NCBI RefSeq assembly: GCF_008831285.2 | Contig: NC_045149.1 | Coordinates: 994,001-1,058,000, forward strand | Direction of reading: 5' to 3' | DNA length: 64,000 nucleotides | Source of the DNA: Nymphaea colorata | Taxonomy: Eukaryota > Streptophyta > Magnoliopsida > Nymphaeales > Nymphaeaceae | Shown: piece by piece, positions 24,169 through 36,900 of the stretch | How the letters are laid out: each line of letters opens with the position of its first letter | Numbering within the stretch: the first letter of the stretch is position 1 | Notes under the pieces: model-generated | What the model was told of the DNA's origin: nothing | The model's input: the letters and a program-made list of their open reading frames with translations, nothing else | The model's database searches: none | Position numbers and translations under genes: made by a program

Positions 24169-26560
24169 ATTTGATTTAGATTTCAAAAATGACATCCCAT
24201 TATATTTGTATTTTGGATTTTAAGCAAATAGCCAATCACAATTCACACTACATTCAGCTTTAATTAATAGTCTATGTCAAATATCCATACATTTTGATGT
24301 GGGGTGCTTAACATATCATAAAGTTTTTAAGATTTAGTTGTGTATAACCAGATTGAAATTTGGACGTTAATATAAAGTTATTTTTTGCCATTGCTTTTGA
24401 GTTTGAATTTATAAATCAGTTCCTGATATGGTGTATACTTTCTTCAGTCTTATTTGAATCTGATTTGAATACCAATATGTGAATTTCTTATAAATTGAAA
24501 AGCAAATTAAATCAAAATTGATCCGTTGACATTGCAAATAGATGTAATCAGCAGCAACGACCTGGTCTCAATTGCAAGATTAATATATAAATAAGAAATG
24601 AGCGATTCATTGAAAAAAATGTTCATTTCTCAATTTTAAGGAAAATGTCAACAGTTAATATCAATTTTTTTTGTGAGATAATAAATTAAAATCTATTTAA
24701 ACTCACAAATGTATATGATTTTTCAACTTCCTTTTTTTTCTTTCTACCTTTTCCAAAACTGCAGGCTAGTGTTTTTATATGCCATCATAAGCTTTCCAAA
24801 TAAATAAATAAACAAATATATATATATATATACTTATTTAATTATTTATTTATGTCCTCCACTCTATACCAGCAGTCCAGCACTTGTGTTGTTCAGAGTT
24901 GCAGTCTTAAAGAGTACTTTTTGAATTTTTGGTGATTTTACTCTTTCAAGTTTCTAAGAGCAGTTCTAATAACAGTAGAATATGTTGCTATTCTGCTATT
25001 TCAAAGAATATCTCCAGCAAGACATGTTGCAGACATCCACACTCATAGAAAGTTTGAAAAACCCCTTCAACTCATAGGTACATAAGATTTTATTGAAAAT
25101 AAGAAAAAGATTATTAATATTGAGAAATAAACAGTATTCATTCAATTAGGAATCGATTGCCTTAATAGTTTAAATGCTATATTGGTCATCAACAGTTTAA
25201 TCCTATACAGCTTTTTATGCTTATGCAGTTATCCTCTGTTTGTTCTTTATCTGGTTCAATGCATTGCAATGAGTGATACGTATTGATGGGTCCTTAATTT
25301 TAATCTTTTTTCATAGGCAGCATATGGTGACCACTATTTTAATGAATAATACATGTTATTTCCCATGCTAGCCACATAACATAAAAACACTCTACTATTG
25401 TGGGTTATAGGGAAATGGGGAAGAGCCACTTCTCCACCCTCCGTCTAGTTCTCCCCTAAAATATAAGCTGCTCCACTATTTTTATTTGAAATTTTCAAAA
25501 AACTAAATCTTTCAACCAATAATTAATATGTGGTAATTATTTTTTAAGTAAAATCTATTTAAATATCAAAAAAATTTTATGTAGTCCATGAATATTCATC
25601 AAAGTAAGTTTTTCACATTTGAGAGAGCAAAGGAAAAATACCCTAACATAAATGTATTTATTTATTATGCCAACAAAACGTAAACATGTTTCTAAAATTC
25701 TTAAAACATTTTCCATAAAATACAATATTGTTCTCACTATTGCTCTTCATAAAGTCAAAATTAAAGCTTTAATTTAACTTAAGACTTTTTAAGTCATAAC
25801 TTTAATTCTATAATGTTTGAGCCAGGGCTAATAAGTGTGTGTGTTATCTTCCTTATCAAACAACTAAGTAATAATTAAGCTTTCCATCAAAGCTAATGCC
25901 TTTCTATGCTCGCATCAATTTTCTTTCCAAAAACATATTTTCTCCACTTTGTTCAACCATAAGAAGCACAAAGAGCACATTCCCAAGATGCCACTAGTTA
26001 TTTCAAAATCATATTATGGTCTTGCCACAGTTTTTCTACAGAATTAAAAAGGCATAACTCTCATACATTTCTGCCTTACATGAGCAGCAACCTAAAAATG
26101 TGTTGCCTTACACATAATGAATGAATGGTGTGAACTTGCATATGAAGAGCCATTAGGTGTTGACATGCATTTTTAATTGATGTGTTTAAAGCACAAAGAA
26201 TCCATGCTTCCATCCATCAAGTATCAATTATCACATATGGTTGCATCTAAATATGTTCACATGGGTATAAATATGCATCTATAAAATATGTTGACATGGG
26301 TATATATGACCATCTCAATATCACAAAATGGGCTCTTAGTTGTCTCCACTCCTTTCATTCTGGCTAGCATGAACATATATGTTATGTGTTACTTTCAAAT
26401 CTCAAAAGGCAGCTAGTCTTCTGTAACTGCTTGAGGGTTTTGAACATTAGATGAAGATTTATATGTCTATTTGTGGGAAGCATATTGGTCCTTGCACCAA
26501 ATGCAATGTTTTAATCTACTTATTTGAAATATGATCACATTTAGCCATAACTTAATTTGT
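24169..26560. other. AT-rich intergenic DNA, nothing recognised
   Basis: A short (TA)n run lies near 24817. I see no exon, transposon terminus or RNA gene. Confidence 0.45.
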
Positions 26561-26576
26561 ATGTTGTGTTATTAGA

Positions 26577-28760
26577 ATGATTGGATACCCAATAACCTTA
26601 CTCTCAATCATGGATGAAAGCTCGAATCGTGCTGACCATGACCCAAGAGAGGATGTCCAAAAACCTCTTCAATTACTAAAATACAGTTATTTATATATAC
26701 GCTTAACTTTTCTTTCTTATGTTATATACTTCATTATTTATTTATTTATTGTTGTTGATTTTTTATATATGCAGTATATAGATTCTATAATATCTAGTGT
26801 CAATGCATCTAGTTCTATGTCCATCAACAATTTGAAGACTAAGTTTCATCCTCCAAAGGCCAAAACACTAAGATTACATGTATGGAAAGAAATTCAGCAG
26901 AACAGTAAATAAATCAAATATTTAATGAGCTATTTACCATTATTGCAAAGTTTCTTTTGATTGTAGCAGTAAAATAAGCACCACACCTTTAAACTATCAT
27001 CTAAAGGCATGTCCTAAGAGGACTAACATAAAATAAAGTCAAAGTCTTATGGTTGCTAAAAGGAATAAAGATAAAACAAGTTTTATTGGTACTTTTAAAT
27101 TTGATCAAGAAAAAAAACCAACTTGATCTAGCTAATATATTTATTCTTCATGAGTACCCATTTTCTATAATCAGTCACTTGGATGTTCTAGAAGTTTGTT
27201 AAAGGCTTGCAGTCACAATTTAAATTATTATCATGTAACACTATTAGATTAAATTGTGTACATATTTATGAATATGAAATGACAAAGTTACATGATATTT
27301 TAGAGAAAAATAATGGAAAGAATTAGTCTCATAATGGACATGTAGTCTTTCTCTTGTTAGGAATGTGGTTATTTGTGTTTGACTGCACATTATATTGGTG
27401 ATGATTGAGAGATACAAAAGACAAATCTTACTTTTTTCATTGTTGAAATTCATCACACCAGCAAAAAATTTGCATCAGTTATCAAAGATTGTTTACTAAA
27501 ATGAAATATTGATTGTAAACTATTTTCAATTACATTAGATAATTGTTCTACAAATAATAATATGGTTATAAAATTAATGAAGTGACTCTTTGATAAAGAT
27601 GCACTTGTTTGTAACAAAAAGTTTTTTTAAGTTTGATGTGTTGCCAATATTTTTAACTTAGTTGTATAAGATGACATAAAAAAAAAAGTGATGTAATTGA
27701 CTAGATCAAAGAAAGTATTAATTATATTAAAGCATCTCTAGCTCATTATGAAATTATTAATCGAGCAGCACGTTATGTGAAGGTTCCTTGTAAAAAAAGT
27801 TTTGTCTTGATATTTCAACTTGATGAAATTCAATATTTCTTATGTTTGATGTAACATTGAAATATAAAGATGCATTTAGTCGTTTTCAAAAGTTTGATCA
27901 TCATTATAATTTCGCACCAAGTAAAGATGAGTGGAAGAAGACTACTATTATTCACAACTACTTAAAAATATTTTATGATGTTACAAATGTCTTTTATGCA
28001 TTAAAAAATCCAACTTCCAACATTTTTATTATGGAGTTTTGTGAAATAAAGATAAAAATTGATAGAATGTGCTCAAGTTTAGATGTTTGTTTTCAAGCAA
28101 AGTGAAGATAATGAAAAAAATGTATTGGTATATATGCAATCTAATTTTAGTTGTTCCAGTGGCTTTTTATCTTCATCATAAGATGCAGTGAATTAAATTT
28201 TATTATAAACAATTTTATGAAGGTAAAGCATATGAGTACATCTCTGTAGTAAAAAACTATATTTGTGATCTTTATAATGAGTACAAGACTGTTTATGCAT
28301 CAAAGATGTCTTCTACTAGTTATATTATTAATATTAGAATAATGATATGTTTAACTTCACTTCATCATTTGAGTTTTTTTCTCAAAAGGAACCTAGAACT
28401 AGTGTATTAGATGACTTTCTTGAAGAATCTTCATAAAGTCAGCGTACAAAATCAGATTTATAATTATATTTGATGGAACCTATTTATCAAAGAACAATTC
28501 AATGGATATTTTGACATGGTGAAAGTCAATGTATCTAAATGCCCTGTATTATCTAACAATATTTTGGCAATTCGTGTATCAACCATCACATCAATGTCAA
28601 CATCCAATATAGGTGGGCACATTCTTAATTCATATAAAAGTCGATGAGGTGTAAAGATCGGGGAACCTTTGATATGTGCATAAGATTGGTTGCATTGTCA
28701 AACTCAAGGTAATAAGCAATATTCACATTTTGAAATTATTAAACATAATTTTTTATGCTT
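26577..28760 (+). pseudogene. Decayed hAT transposase (RICESLEEPER/DAYSLEEPER type)
   Basis: Pieces of a plant hAT transposase occur in the right order on the plus strand. A basic N-terminal stretch before the BED region (PPKAKTLRLHVWKE) is at about 26850-26910. FDQEKNQLDLANIFILHEYP is at about 27100-27165. A 'DVIDxIKESINYIKAS' segment is near 27690. YKDAFSRFQKFDHHYNFAP starts at about 27860 in an 88-codon open stretch. The C-terminal dimerisation region begins DLELYLMEPIYQRTIQW near 28455, followed by ILAIRVSTIT and IGGHILNSYKSR. Stops and frameshifts separate all of these, so no enzyme is made. Terminal inverted repeats and the 8-bp TSD were not identified. Confidence 0.85.
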
Positions 28761-30879
28761 ATTTACATGTCCTATTAGGTGATTCTGATTTGCCCACACT
28801 TTTGTGAGAAAATGTTGCACCAGTTACAATGATGTACATTGAAGCTGATAGGTAAACTAGAGGTATGGTACTTTTGCATGTTCATTTGCATTCCTTATAA
28901 CAAAGAAAACTTATATTTACATGTGTTCAATATGTTTATTTAAATCAATTTTATTTCTTACACAATGCATGTTTGTCTAAGCATAGTTGTCATTGATGTG
29001 ATGTCAATACGATGAAAGTATGCTTCAAAATTTTTGTCAAGATCTTTTGTTGTTTTTTTCTATTGTTATTTTGTTTTGCTTAGCTTAATATAGTGATGAT
29101 TGTTATTATCAACTCTTTGCTCATTTTGTTTAATATTTTCATTTCTTTAAAATAATAGTACATAGTGAACTATTTATTATAATACAATTTTTAACTCTGT
29201 CAATGCCAATCCCAAGCTCGGATGCAAAAGGAGGAGGAATTTGTATTGTATTTATGCAATTCAATGGGCTTTACTACTACTACGTCTATAAAAAAGGATT
29301 TAATTAAAATTGAGGTTTGTTTTCCTTTTAAACTTTATCGTATATCCTTGATAATTTTTGCACATCTAGACCTTGGGCTTTCATGGTTAAGTTTAATTAT
29401 GATTTGGATTTCTGGGACTTAGAATGTTAATTTATATATTTAAGAAACAGATTTAAAATTAGATTTAAATTAGATTTATGAGTGAATTTAAAATTTGGGT
29501 TTCCAATAAAGTTTAAAACTTTTTCTATATCCTTGAATTTTTTTTGGATAACTAGGCTTTTGGATTTCATAGTTAAGTTTAATTAGGATTTGGATTTTTC
29601 GGACTTAGAATGTCAATTTATATATTTAAAATTGGATTTGAATTAGGTTTGGGAGTGAATTTAAAATTTAAGTTGGAACCTGTTTATATTTCTTTTCATC
29701 TTGGTGGGATGCATGCTTTATGAAGTTCATAGCAACTCATCTCTTGATTTTAAAAAATCTCAAGTATGAAAATCAGATTCGGATCTCATATTTAAATGAC
29801 AGATTCGGATCGGATTCGGATGTCCAACTTAGTAAAAGGATTCGAAACGAATCAGATTTCAAATTTCGAAATCAAATCTGGATCAGATTTGAATGTCGAA
29901 TTAAGAAATGGGATTCAGATATGGTACATGATTTTGTTCATTCACTTTAGAATTTGAATATATCTATCTAAAAATTTGGATAAGGTAAAAGGCATATGAA
30001 ATTTGAATCCACTCCGTTGAAGTCCCTACAAAAGTGGAAGGATTGTTCAGATAGTTGGCCACAGGAAGAATAACAGAAGGCTAGGCTAGTGTGTGTGGAT
30101 TCCAGGGAGAGGAACACAAATTCTGAGGTCTGTGAAGCAGTGGATGGTCGAGACGTGTCTGAGATGTTTCTTTTGAATCGATGGCTACAATTTTGTCATG
30201 ACAACAACAACTTGAGGGGAGTGATCACCAACAATGCTGGAAGGTGATGCAAGCTCAAAGTGAGTTTGGAGGGAAGAAGAGCAACTCCACCAAGGTGGTC
30301 GGTCAGCCATAAGTGAAAGGGCACACTCTAGTATGCTTCTATTAAAATACAAAAAAAAAAAAAAACAAGTCTAAAATGTCCAGTACTTTATAAAAATTTC
30401 AAAAATACTCCACCTTTCTTTTTCTTTTGGTGCATATTTGTTGCATGCACTGTGGTGTGTACAGAACTCAATCCCAAAACCAAAAGGTAAAACTTGAGTT
30501 GGGCCAAGCCTGTGCTTGTAATTGTCTTGTCATTGAGCAGGTGAGGAGAAAATACCAACTACGAACTGTCAACAGCTCCCACGGTCCTAGAGACGTAGAG
30601 TTCCTCCTTCCCAAGCTTCTTTCCAGGCGGTCAAATCCAATTTCCCTTTTCAGGCAATGAAGTTCAAATTGGCTCAGTAAGTAATTTGTATGTTCAATCC
30701 GAACAACAACCAATCAGCAGCATGGCCAAAACCTGGACCCTTTTTTTTTTTTTCTTTCTTTTAACAAGATAGAAGACGAATAAGAACAGCGTTGTGCCAA
30801 TGAAACACATTCTACAAAATAAATGTCTCAAAAACGAAACAGTTTTTGTTTTAAGAAATGTAACTGACCACAATTATTA
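28761..30879. other. AT-rich intergenic DNA with a degenerate repeat
   Basis: 29.3-29.65 kb contains two similar copies of a segment with gatttggatt and gacttagaatgt. 29.77-29.93 kb is rich in the words ggattcgga/cagattc. No gene is supported; the open frame at 30.43-30.66 kb lacks any motif. Confidence 0.4.
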
Positions 30880-31396
30880 GAGCTCCTCACTCTAATCCCC
30901 GCGGGACATTCTTTTTGTTATCGAAGGAGGATTGATCGGGATTTCACGGTACTGCTTTCTTCTTCAATACCGATTTGGGGTATTGTCTGATCAGGGCCAA
31001 ATCAGGGAGATCGGTGGACAATTGGCATGATTGATCATTTGTAGAAGGATCGCCAGAGCAGAGGAAGATTCTAACCAAGTTTGGGAGCAATCTGACCTCT
31101 GACGGCATCGGAATCAGCTTTGGAAGAAATTCCGGCTATCATGGTGGCGCAGAAGCTGAACCCCGCCGCTCTGTTTCAAGAACTACCTTCATGCGATAGT
31201 GATTTTGGATCTCAATGTGATTTTCCTGTGTAGCTCCGTTGGACGTGAAATTTGGACGTCCACTCCTCAGCTTGTTGTTGACCTACTATCAAATTTTCAG
31301 GCAAATCGAAGTTGTCTGTGATTTTTAAAAAATCTGCGAGTGAGGATGACTCCTCTCTGCCACCTTAACACCTGCAACAGGCATTTTTCACTACGA
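30880..31396. other. Leader-like DNA upstream of the polypyrimidine block
   Basis: The composition is mixed and slightly GC-rich, with the recurring word tgatcagg(g/c). It resembles the untranslated leader of a large retroelement, but no LTR, primer-binding site or coding motif was found. This is inference only. Confidence 0.25.
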
Positions 31397-32160
31397 GATA
31401 GTGTCTGATCAGGCTGAGTGTGATTCTTGTGTGAAGCTCATTTGAAGCTGATCTTGTGGGCATCCAATCCCCAACATCTTAGCAAGCTCCAAACCAATTC
31501 CAGCTTCTGCGAGTCATTCCTGCTCTTGAGCACCTCCCTTTTTCCTCCGCCCTCCCTCCTTCCCTTCTTCCTCCCTCGCTCCCTTCTTCCTCCCTCGCTC
31601 CCTTCTTCCTCCTCCCTCCTTTCCTTCTTCCTCCCTCTTTTCCTTTTTCCTTCTCCCTCCTTCCCTTCTTCCTCTTCCCTCCTTCCCTTCTTCCTCTCTT
31701 CCTCCTCCCTTTTTCCCTTTTTCCTCTGCCTCCCTCGCTCCCTTCTTCCTCCTTCTTCTTCTTCCCTCATTCCCTTCTAGATAGTGTCTGATCAGGCTGA
31801 GTGTGATTCTTGTGTGAAGCTCATTTGAAGCTGATCTTGTGGGCATCCAATCCCCAACATCTTAGCAAGCTCCAAACCAATTTCAGCTTCTGCGAGTCAT
31901 TCCTGCTCTTGAGCACCTCCCTTTTTCCTCCGCCCTCCCTCCTTCCCTTTTTCCTCCGCCTCCCTTCTTCCTCCCTCGCTCCCTTCTTCCTCCTCCCTCC
32001 TTTCCTTCTTCCTCCCTCCTTTCCTTTTTCCTTCTCCCTCCTTCCCTTCTTCCTCTTCCCTCCTTCCCTTCTTCCTCTCTTCCTCCTCCCTCTTTCCCTT
32101 TTTCCTCTGCCTCCCTCGCTCCCTTCTTCCTCCTTCTTCTTCTTCCCTCATTCCCTTCTA
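31397..32160. repeat. 383-bp tandem duplication containing a polypyrimidine tail
   Basis: The unit starting gatagtgtctgatcagg at 31397 begins again at 31780, a period of 383 bp, and the second copy ends near 32160. Each unit consists of about 135 bp of ordinary sequence followed by about 250 bp of almost pure C/T on the plus strand. The second copy carries a few small insertions and deletions in the C/T tract. Confidence 0.9.
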
Positions 32161-32455
32161 CTTCCTTCTTCCTCCTCCCTCCTTCCCTTCTTCCTCTGCC
32201 TCCTTTCTTCCTCCTCCCTCCTCTTCCCTCCTTCCCTTCTTCCCCTCCCTCCTTCCCTTCTTCCTCTGCCTCCTTTCTTCCTCCTCCCTCCTTCCTTTCT
32301 TCCTCCTTCTTCCTCTTCCCTCATTCCCTTCTTCCTCCTTCTTCCTCCTCCCTCCTTCCCTTCTTCCTCCTCCCTCCTTTCTTCCTCCTTCCCTTCTTCC
32401 TCCTCCTTCCTCCTCCCTCCTTCCCTTCTTCCTCTGCATCCCTTCTTCCTCCCAA
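31905..32455. repeat. Long polypyrimidine/polypurine tract
   Basis: About 550 bp of nearly uninterrupted ccttcttcctcc-type sequence extends beyond the second duplicated unit. The long open frames it produces (Pro/Ser/Leu/Phe on the plus strand, Lys/Glu/Arg/Gly on the minus) are composition artefacts. Confidence 0.93.
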
Positions 32456-32639
32456 CAGTAAAAAAAAAATTCCGAAAAAATTTTTCCACCTCTTTGGCTG
32501 GAAATTTTTTTTTGAAAATATATTCCTGTTTCCAGCTTCAACGTTCCAAAAAAATTTTCTGCGTTTGTTGACAAAAAATTTTGAAAATTTGAAAAATGTT
32601 TCCTGTGCTACAGGAAATTTTCAGCCCATCAAACGGGCC

Positions 32640-33165
32640 TAATGTCTAAAAGCATCGACCCTTTTATTAACTGTTGTCTTAATAATCTATCTAAAATTGT
32701 TAATTAAATGTGGTGAACAATGGAATAGGTTTTTGGAGAATTATGACCATCGCAAGGTCCATAGGTGGGGTTGGCTGCTTGTATGCTATTCATCGTTCGA
32801 GCAACAAAACACATGGGTAAACCAGCTGGTAAGCTTTTCTCATAGTTTAAATTAAGATCTTATTAACAATTCTGATTCATCAATGATAACACCGACACCG
32901 AGATAACAACCAACATGCCATTCCCAACTAAAATGGACCTCACCTCCCCTAATCTTCCCCATGAGATTGATAACACGACCCTCAACTATAATGGTCATCA
33001 GCCACACTTAGCTTCCCTAAAAGATTGAGCAATCAATGCCTGCCACTTGACCCAGATTTTCTCCTCCCTTAAAGTGAAAAACAAAATCAAGCAGACTTCC
33101 CATCTCAATTACTCGAGAGAGGCAAGAGGAGCCAGCAAGGTTGGATCACAAATGAAAAGAAATCA
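32640..33165 (+). repeat. Inverted duplication, copy A
   Basis: Over about 500 bp this segment matches the reverse complement of 47595-48055, at a level I judge moderately diverged. Both copies share tcatcgttcgagcaacaaaa, followed by acatgggtaaac and then a splice-donor-like junction (AGCTG|GTAAGC here, AGCTG|GTGAGT in the other copy). Copy A has about 60 bp extra near 32950-33010. The conserved donor and the open frame before it suggest a gene fragment; I do not recognise the protein. Confidence 0.8.
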
Positions 33166-33473
33166 TGGGAGGGGGCGGTGACAAGAGAATGGGATATATT
33201 CAAAACGTTTTTTTTTACTACTATCAACTCATCGTGGTTGATTACTAATTAAACAGATGAGGCTTTTGCTAGACATGAAATCATTCTAAAACGTAGGAGA
33301 GGATAAGTGGAAAGTTTTGAAAAAACCTAATATTGTCTAATTAAATCATGTGGAAACACGGGACTAAATCCACCTTGGCCGAGTTTGTTCAACTCTGACA
33401 ATTATTTGTGGCTGCTTAAACCGTCCTAATTAGTCTTATCGTTGCCACTTCAAAGTTTGTCCCACGCTGGAAA

Positions 33474-33607
33474 ATTGAACCTTTTCTTCCAGGTAAGACG
33501 TCTCCCTAATCACTTTCTTTATTCATCATGAAAAAAGCTAATTGAACCTTTTCTTCCAGGTAAGACGTCTCCCTAATCACTTTCTTTATTCATCATGAAA
33601 AAAGCTA
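33474..33607. repeat. 67-bp tandem duplication
   Basis: The block beginning attgaaccttttcttccagg is repeated essentially perfectly with a 67-bp period, which points to a recent event. Confidence 0.93.
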
Positions 33608-33645
33608 ATTTATCGTATCAGCGCAAAAGTGAATGTGTGTGTCTA

Positions 33646-33651
<6 letters not shown>

Positions 33652-33692
<41 letters not shown>
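33652..33692. repeat. (TA)n microsatellite
   Basis: About 40 bases of alternating TA lie just upstream of the satellite array. Confidence 0.95.
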
Positions 33693-33695
<3 letters not shown>

Positions 33696-33789
33696 TATCT
33701 CTTTGTGCAGAAATATATATTAGAATTTTCACAATTTTTAATGAACTTTCACTTGTTTATTGCTTATTTTATATTTTAATTATTTTTAG

Positions 33790-33944
33790 GTTCTTTTAGT
33801 TTTTCAAAATTTAAAAAAAGAAATTCTGAACTTCCCAAGAAAGACAAGCTGAAAATTAACCGGGAAAAACTTGCCCATATTCTCGACAACAATATCAAGC
33901 TAGCTGAGAACCAGTTATACTTCAAAGATGTGAGGGTTGCCTGA
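33790..33944 (+). pseudogene. Exon-like open segment at the left edge of the satellite array
   Basis: After an acceptor-like tatttttag, about 50 codons are open on the plus strand. The reading is Ser/Phe/Lys-rich, then ELPKKDKLKINREKLA, then ILDNNIKLAENQLYFKDV, to a TGA at 33942. The same reading recurs in the array units, but most of those have TAG where this one has CAG (Gln). This edge unit is therefore the least broken version. The protein was not recognised. It could be an ancestral exon captured by the repeat, or chance openness. Confidence 0.35.
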
Positions 33945-36900
33945 GCAGTCAAATCATGTTGATATCTCGTGCGGCTGCTGTGATGCCTGGAAAGAAAGAA
34001 GGTAAATTAAGAAGCATGTTTAACCAAGATGAATAAGAGAGAGAGAGAGAAAGACCAAATACTGAAATTTGAGTCAAACCGAGCCTTCTTCTTGAACATT
34101 ACGACTCATTTCCTCCTGAGCCTTAGCGACCCATGAAGGTTTGCTTGAACAATGAACTCACGAGTTCTTTCTCTTTTCTGAAAAATCTATAATGTTGACA
34201 CCCTTAAATTTTGAACAGGAAATGTCAAAAAGGTTAACCCTGAAAAACTTGCCCATATTCTCAACAACAATTTCAAGCTTGTTGAGAACTAGTTATACTT
34301 TAAAGATGTGAAGGTTGTCCAAGCACTCAAATCATGTTGATATCCCGTGCAGATGTTGATGCCTAGAAAGTAAGAAGGAAAATTATAATCATGTTTAACC
34401 AATATGAATAAGAGAGAGAGAGAGAGAGAAAGAGACCAAATCCTGAAATTTGGGTCCAACCGGGCCTTCTTCTTGAAAATTAACGGCTCATTTCCTCATG
34501 AACCTTAACGGCCCATGAAGGTTTGTTTGAACAATGAACTGATGAGTTCTTTCTCTTTTCTGAAAAATCTATGTCGTTCACACACATAAATTTTGAACTG
34601 GAAATGCCAAAAAGATTAACCTAGAAAAACTTGCCCACACTCTCGACAACAATTTCAAGCTAGCTGCGAACTAGTTATACTTTAAAGATGTGAGGGTTGC
34701 CCAAGCACTCAAATCATGTTGATATCCGGTGTAGCTGCTGATGCCTAGAAAGTAAGAAGGAAAATTACAAGCATGTTTCACCAATATGAATAAGAGAGAG
34801 ATAAAGAGAGAGAGAGAGAGACCAAATCCTGAAATTTGAGTCAAATCGGGCCTTCTTCTTGAACATTAACCGCTCATTTCCTCCTAAACCTTATCGGCCG
34901 ATGAAGGTTTGTTCGAACAATGAACTCACAAGTTCTTTCTCTTTTCTGAAAAATCTATGTGGATCACACCCTTAAATTTTAAACTGGAAATGCCAAAAAG
35001 GTCAACCTAGAAAAACTTGCCTATATTTTCCACAACAGTTTCAAGCTAGCTGTGAACTAGTTATACTTCAAAGATGTGAGGGTCGCCCAAGCACTAAATT
35101 CATGTTGATATCCCGTGCGGATGCTGATGCCTAAAAAGTGAGAAGGAAAATTATAAGCATGTTTAACCAATATGAATAAGAGAGAGAGAAAGAGAGAGGG
35201 AGAGGAAGAGATCAAATCCCGAAATTTTAGTCAAACCAGGCTTTCTTCTTGAACATTAACGGCTCATGTCCTCCCAAACCTTCTATGAAGGTTTGTTTGA
35301 ACAATGAACTCACGAGCTTTTTCTCTTTTCTGAAAAATCTATATAGTTCACACCCTTAAATTTTGAACTGGAAATTCCAAACAGGTTAACCGTGAAAAAC
35401 TTGCCTATATTATCGACAACAATTTCAATACTTTAAAGATGTGAGGGTTGCCCAAGTACTCAAATCATGCTGATATCTCATGCAGCTGCTGATGCCTACA
35501 AAGTAAGAAGGAAAATTATAAGCATGTTTAACCCATATGAGTAAGAAAGAGAGAAAGAGTGAGAGAGACCAAATCCTGAAATTTGAGTCAACCGGGCATT
35601 CTTCTCCAGTAAGCATGTTTAACCAATATGAGTAAGACAGAGAGAAAGAGTGAGAGAAACCAAATCCTGAAATTTGAGTCAACCGGGCATTCTTCTCGAA
35701 CATTAACGGCTCATTTCCTCCTGAACCTTAACGGCCCATGAAGGTTTGTTTGAACAAAGAAATCACGAGTTCTTTCTCTTTTTGAAAAGTCTATATAGTT
35801 CACACCCTTAAATTTTGAACTGTAAATGCCAAAAAGGTTAACCTAGAAAAACATGAACATATTCCAAAGAGAAATTTCAAGTTAGCAGAGAACTAGTTAT
35901 ACTTCAAAGATGTGAGGGTTGACCAAGAACTCAAACCATGTAGATATCCTGTACAGAATGATGCCTAGAAAGTAAGAAGGAAAATTATATGCATGTTTAA
36001 CCAATATGAATAAGAGACAGAGACCAAATCCTGAAATTTGAATCAAACAAGGCTTTCTTCTTGAACATTAACTGCTCATTTCCTCCGCAACCTTAACGGC
36101 CCATAAAGGTTTGTTTGAACAATGAACTCACGAGTTCTTTCTCTTTTTTGAAAACTCTATATAGTTCACACCCTTACATTTTGAACTGGAAATGCCAAAA
36201 AACTTAACATACAAAAACTTGCCCATATTCTCCACAACAATTTCAAGCTTGCCGAGAACTAGATATATTTTAAATATGTGAGGGTTGCCCAAGCACTCAA
36301 AATATGTTGATATCCAGTGCAGCTGCTGATGCCTAGAAAGAAAGAAGGAAAATTATAAGCATGTTTAACCAATAAGAATAAGAGAGAGAAAAAGACCAAA
36401 TCCTGAAATTTGAGTCAAACCGAGCCTTCTTCTTGAACATTAACGTCTCATTTCCTTCTGAGCCTTAGCGACCCATGAAGGTTTGCTTGAACAATGAACT
36501 CATGAGTTCTTTCTCTTTTCTGAAAAATCTATATGGTTGACACCCTTAAATTTTGAACTGGAAATGCCAAAAAGGTCAACCTAGAAAAACTTTCTTAACA
36601 ACAATTTTAAGCCTGTTGAGAACTAGCTATACTTTAAAGATGTGAAGGTTGCCCAAGCACTCAAATCATGTAGATATCCCGTGCAGCTGCTTATGCCTAA
36701 AAAGTAAGAAGGATAATTATAAGCATGTTTAACCAATATGAATAAGAGAAGGAGAGAGACCCAACCTGAAATTTGAGTAATATTAGGCCTTCTTCTTGAA
36801 CCTTAACAGCTCATTTCCTCCTGAACCTCAACGCCCATGAAGGTTAGTTTGAACAACGAACTCATGAGTTCTTTCTCTTTTCTGAAAAATCTATATAGTT

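Noticed and set aside
31427-32574. Long open frames of 110-253 codons on both strands
   Set aside because: They are translations of the polypyrimidine tract (Ser/Pro/Leu/Phe or Glu/Lys/Arg/Gly only), present in several frames at once.
32455-32640. Possible MITE end (cagcccatcaaacgggccta)
   Set aside because: It resembles a common plant MITE terminus, but no matching opposite end or TSD was found nearby.
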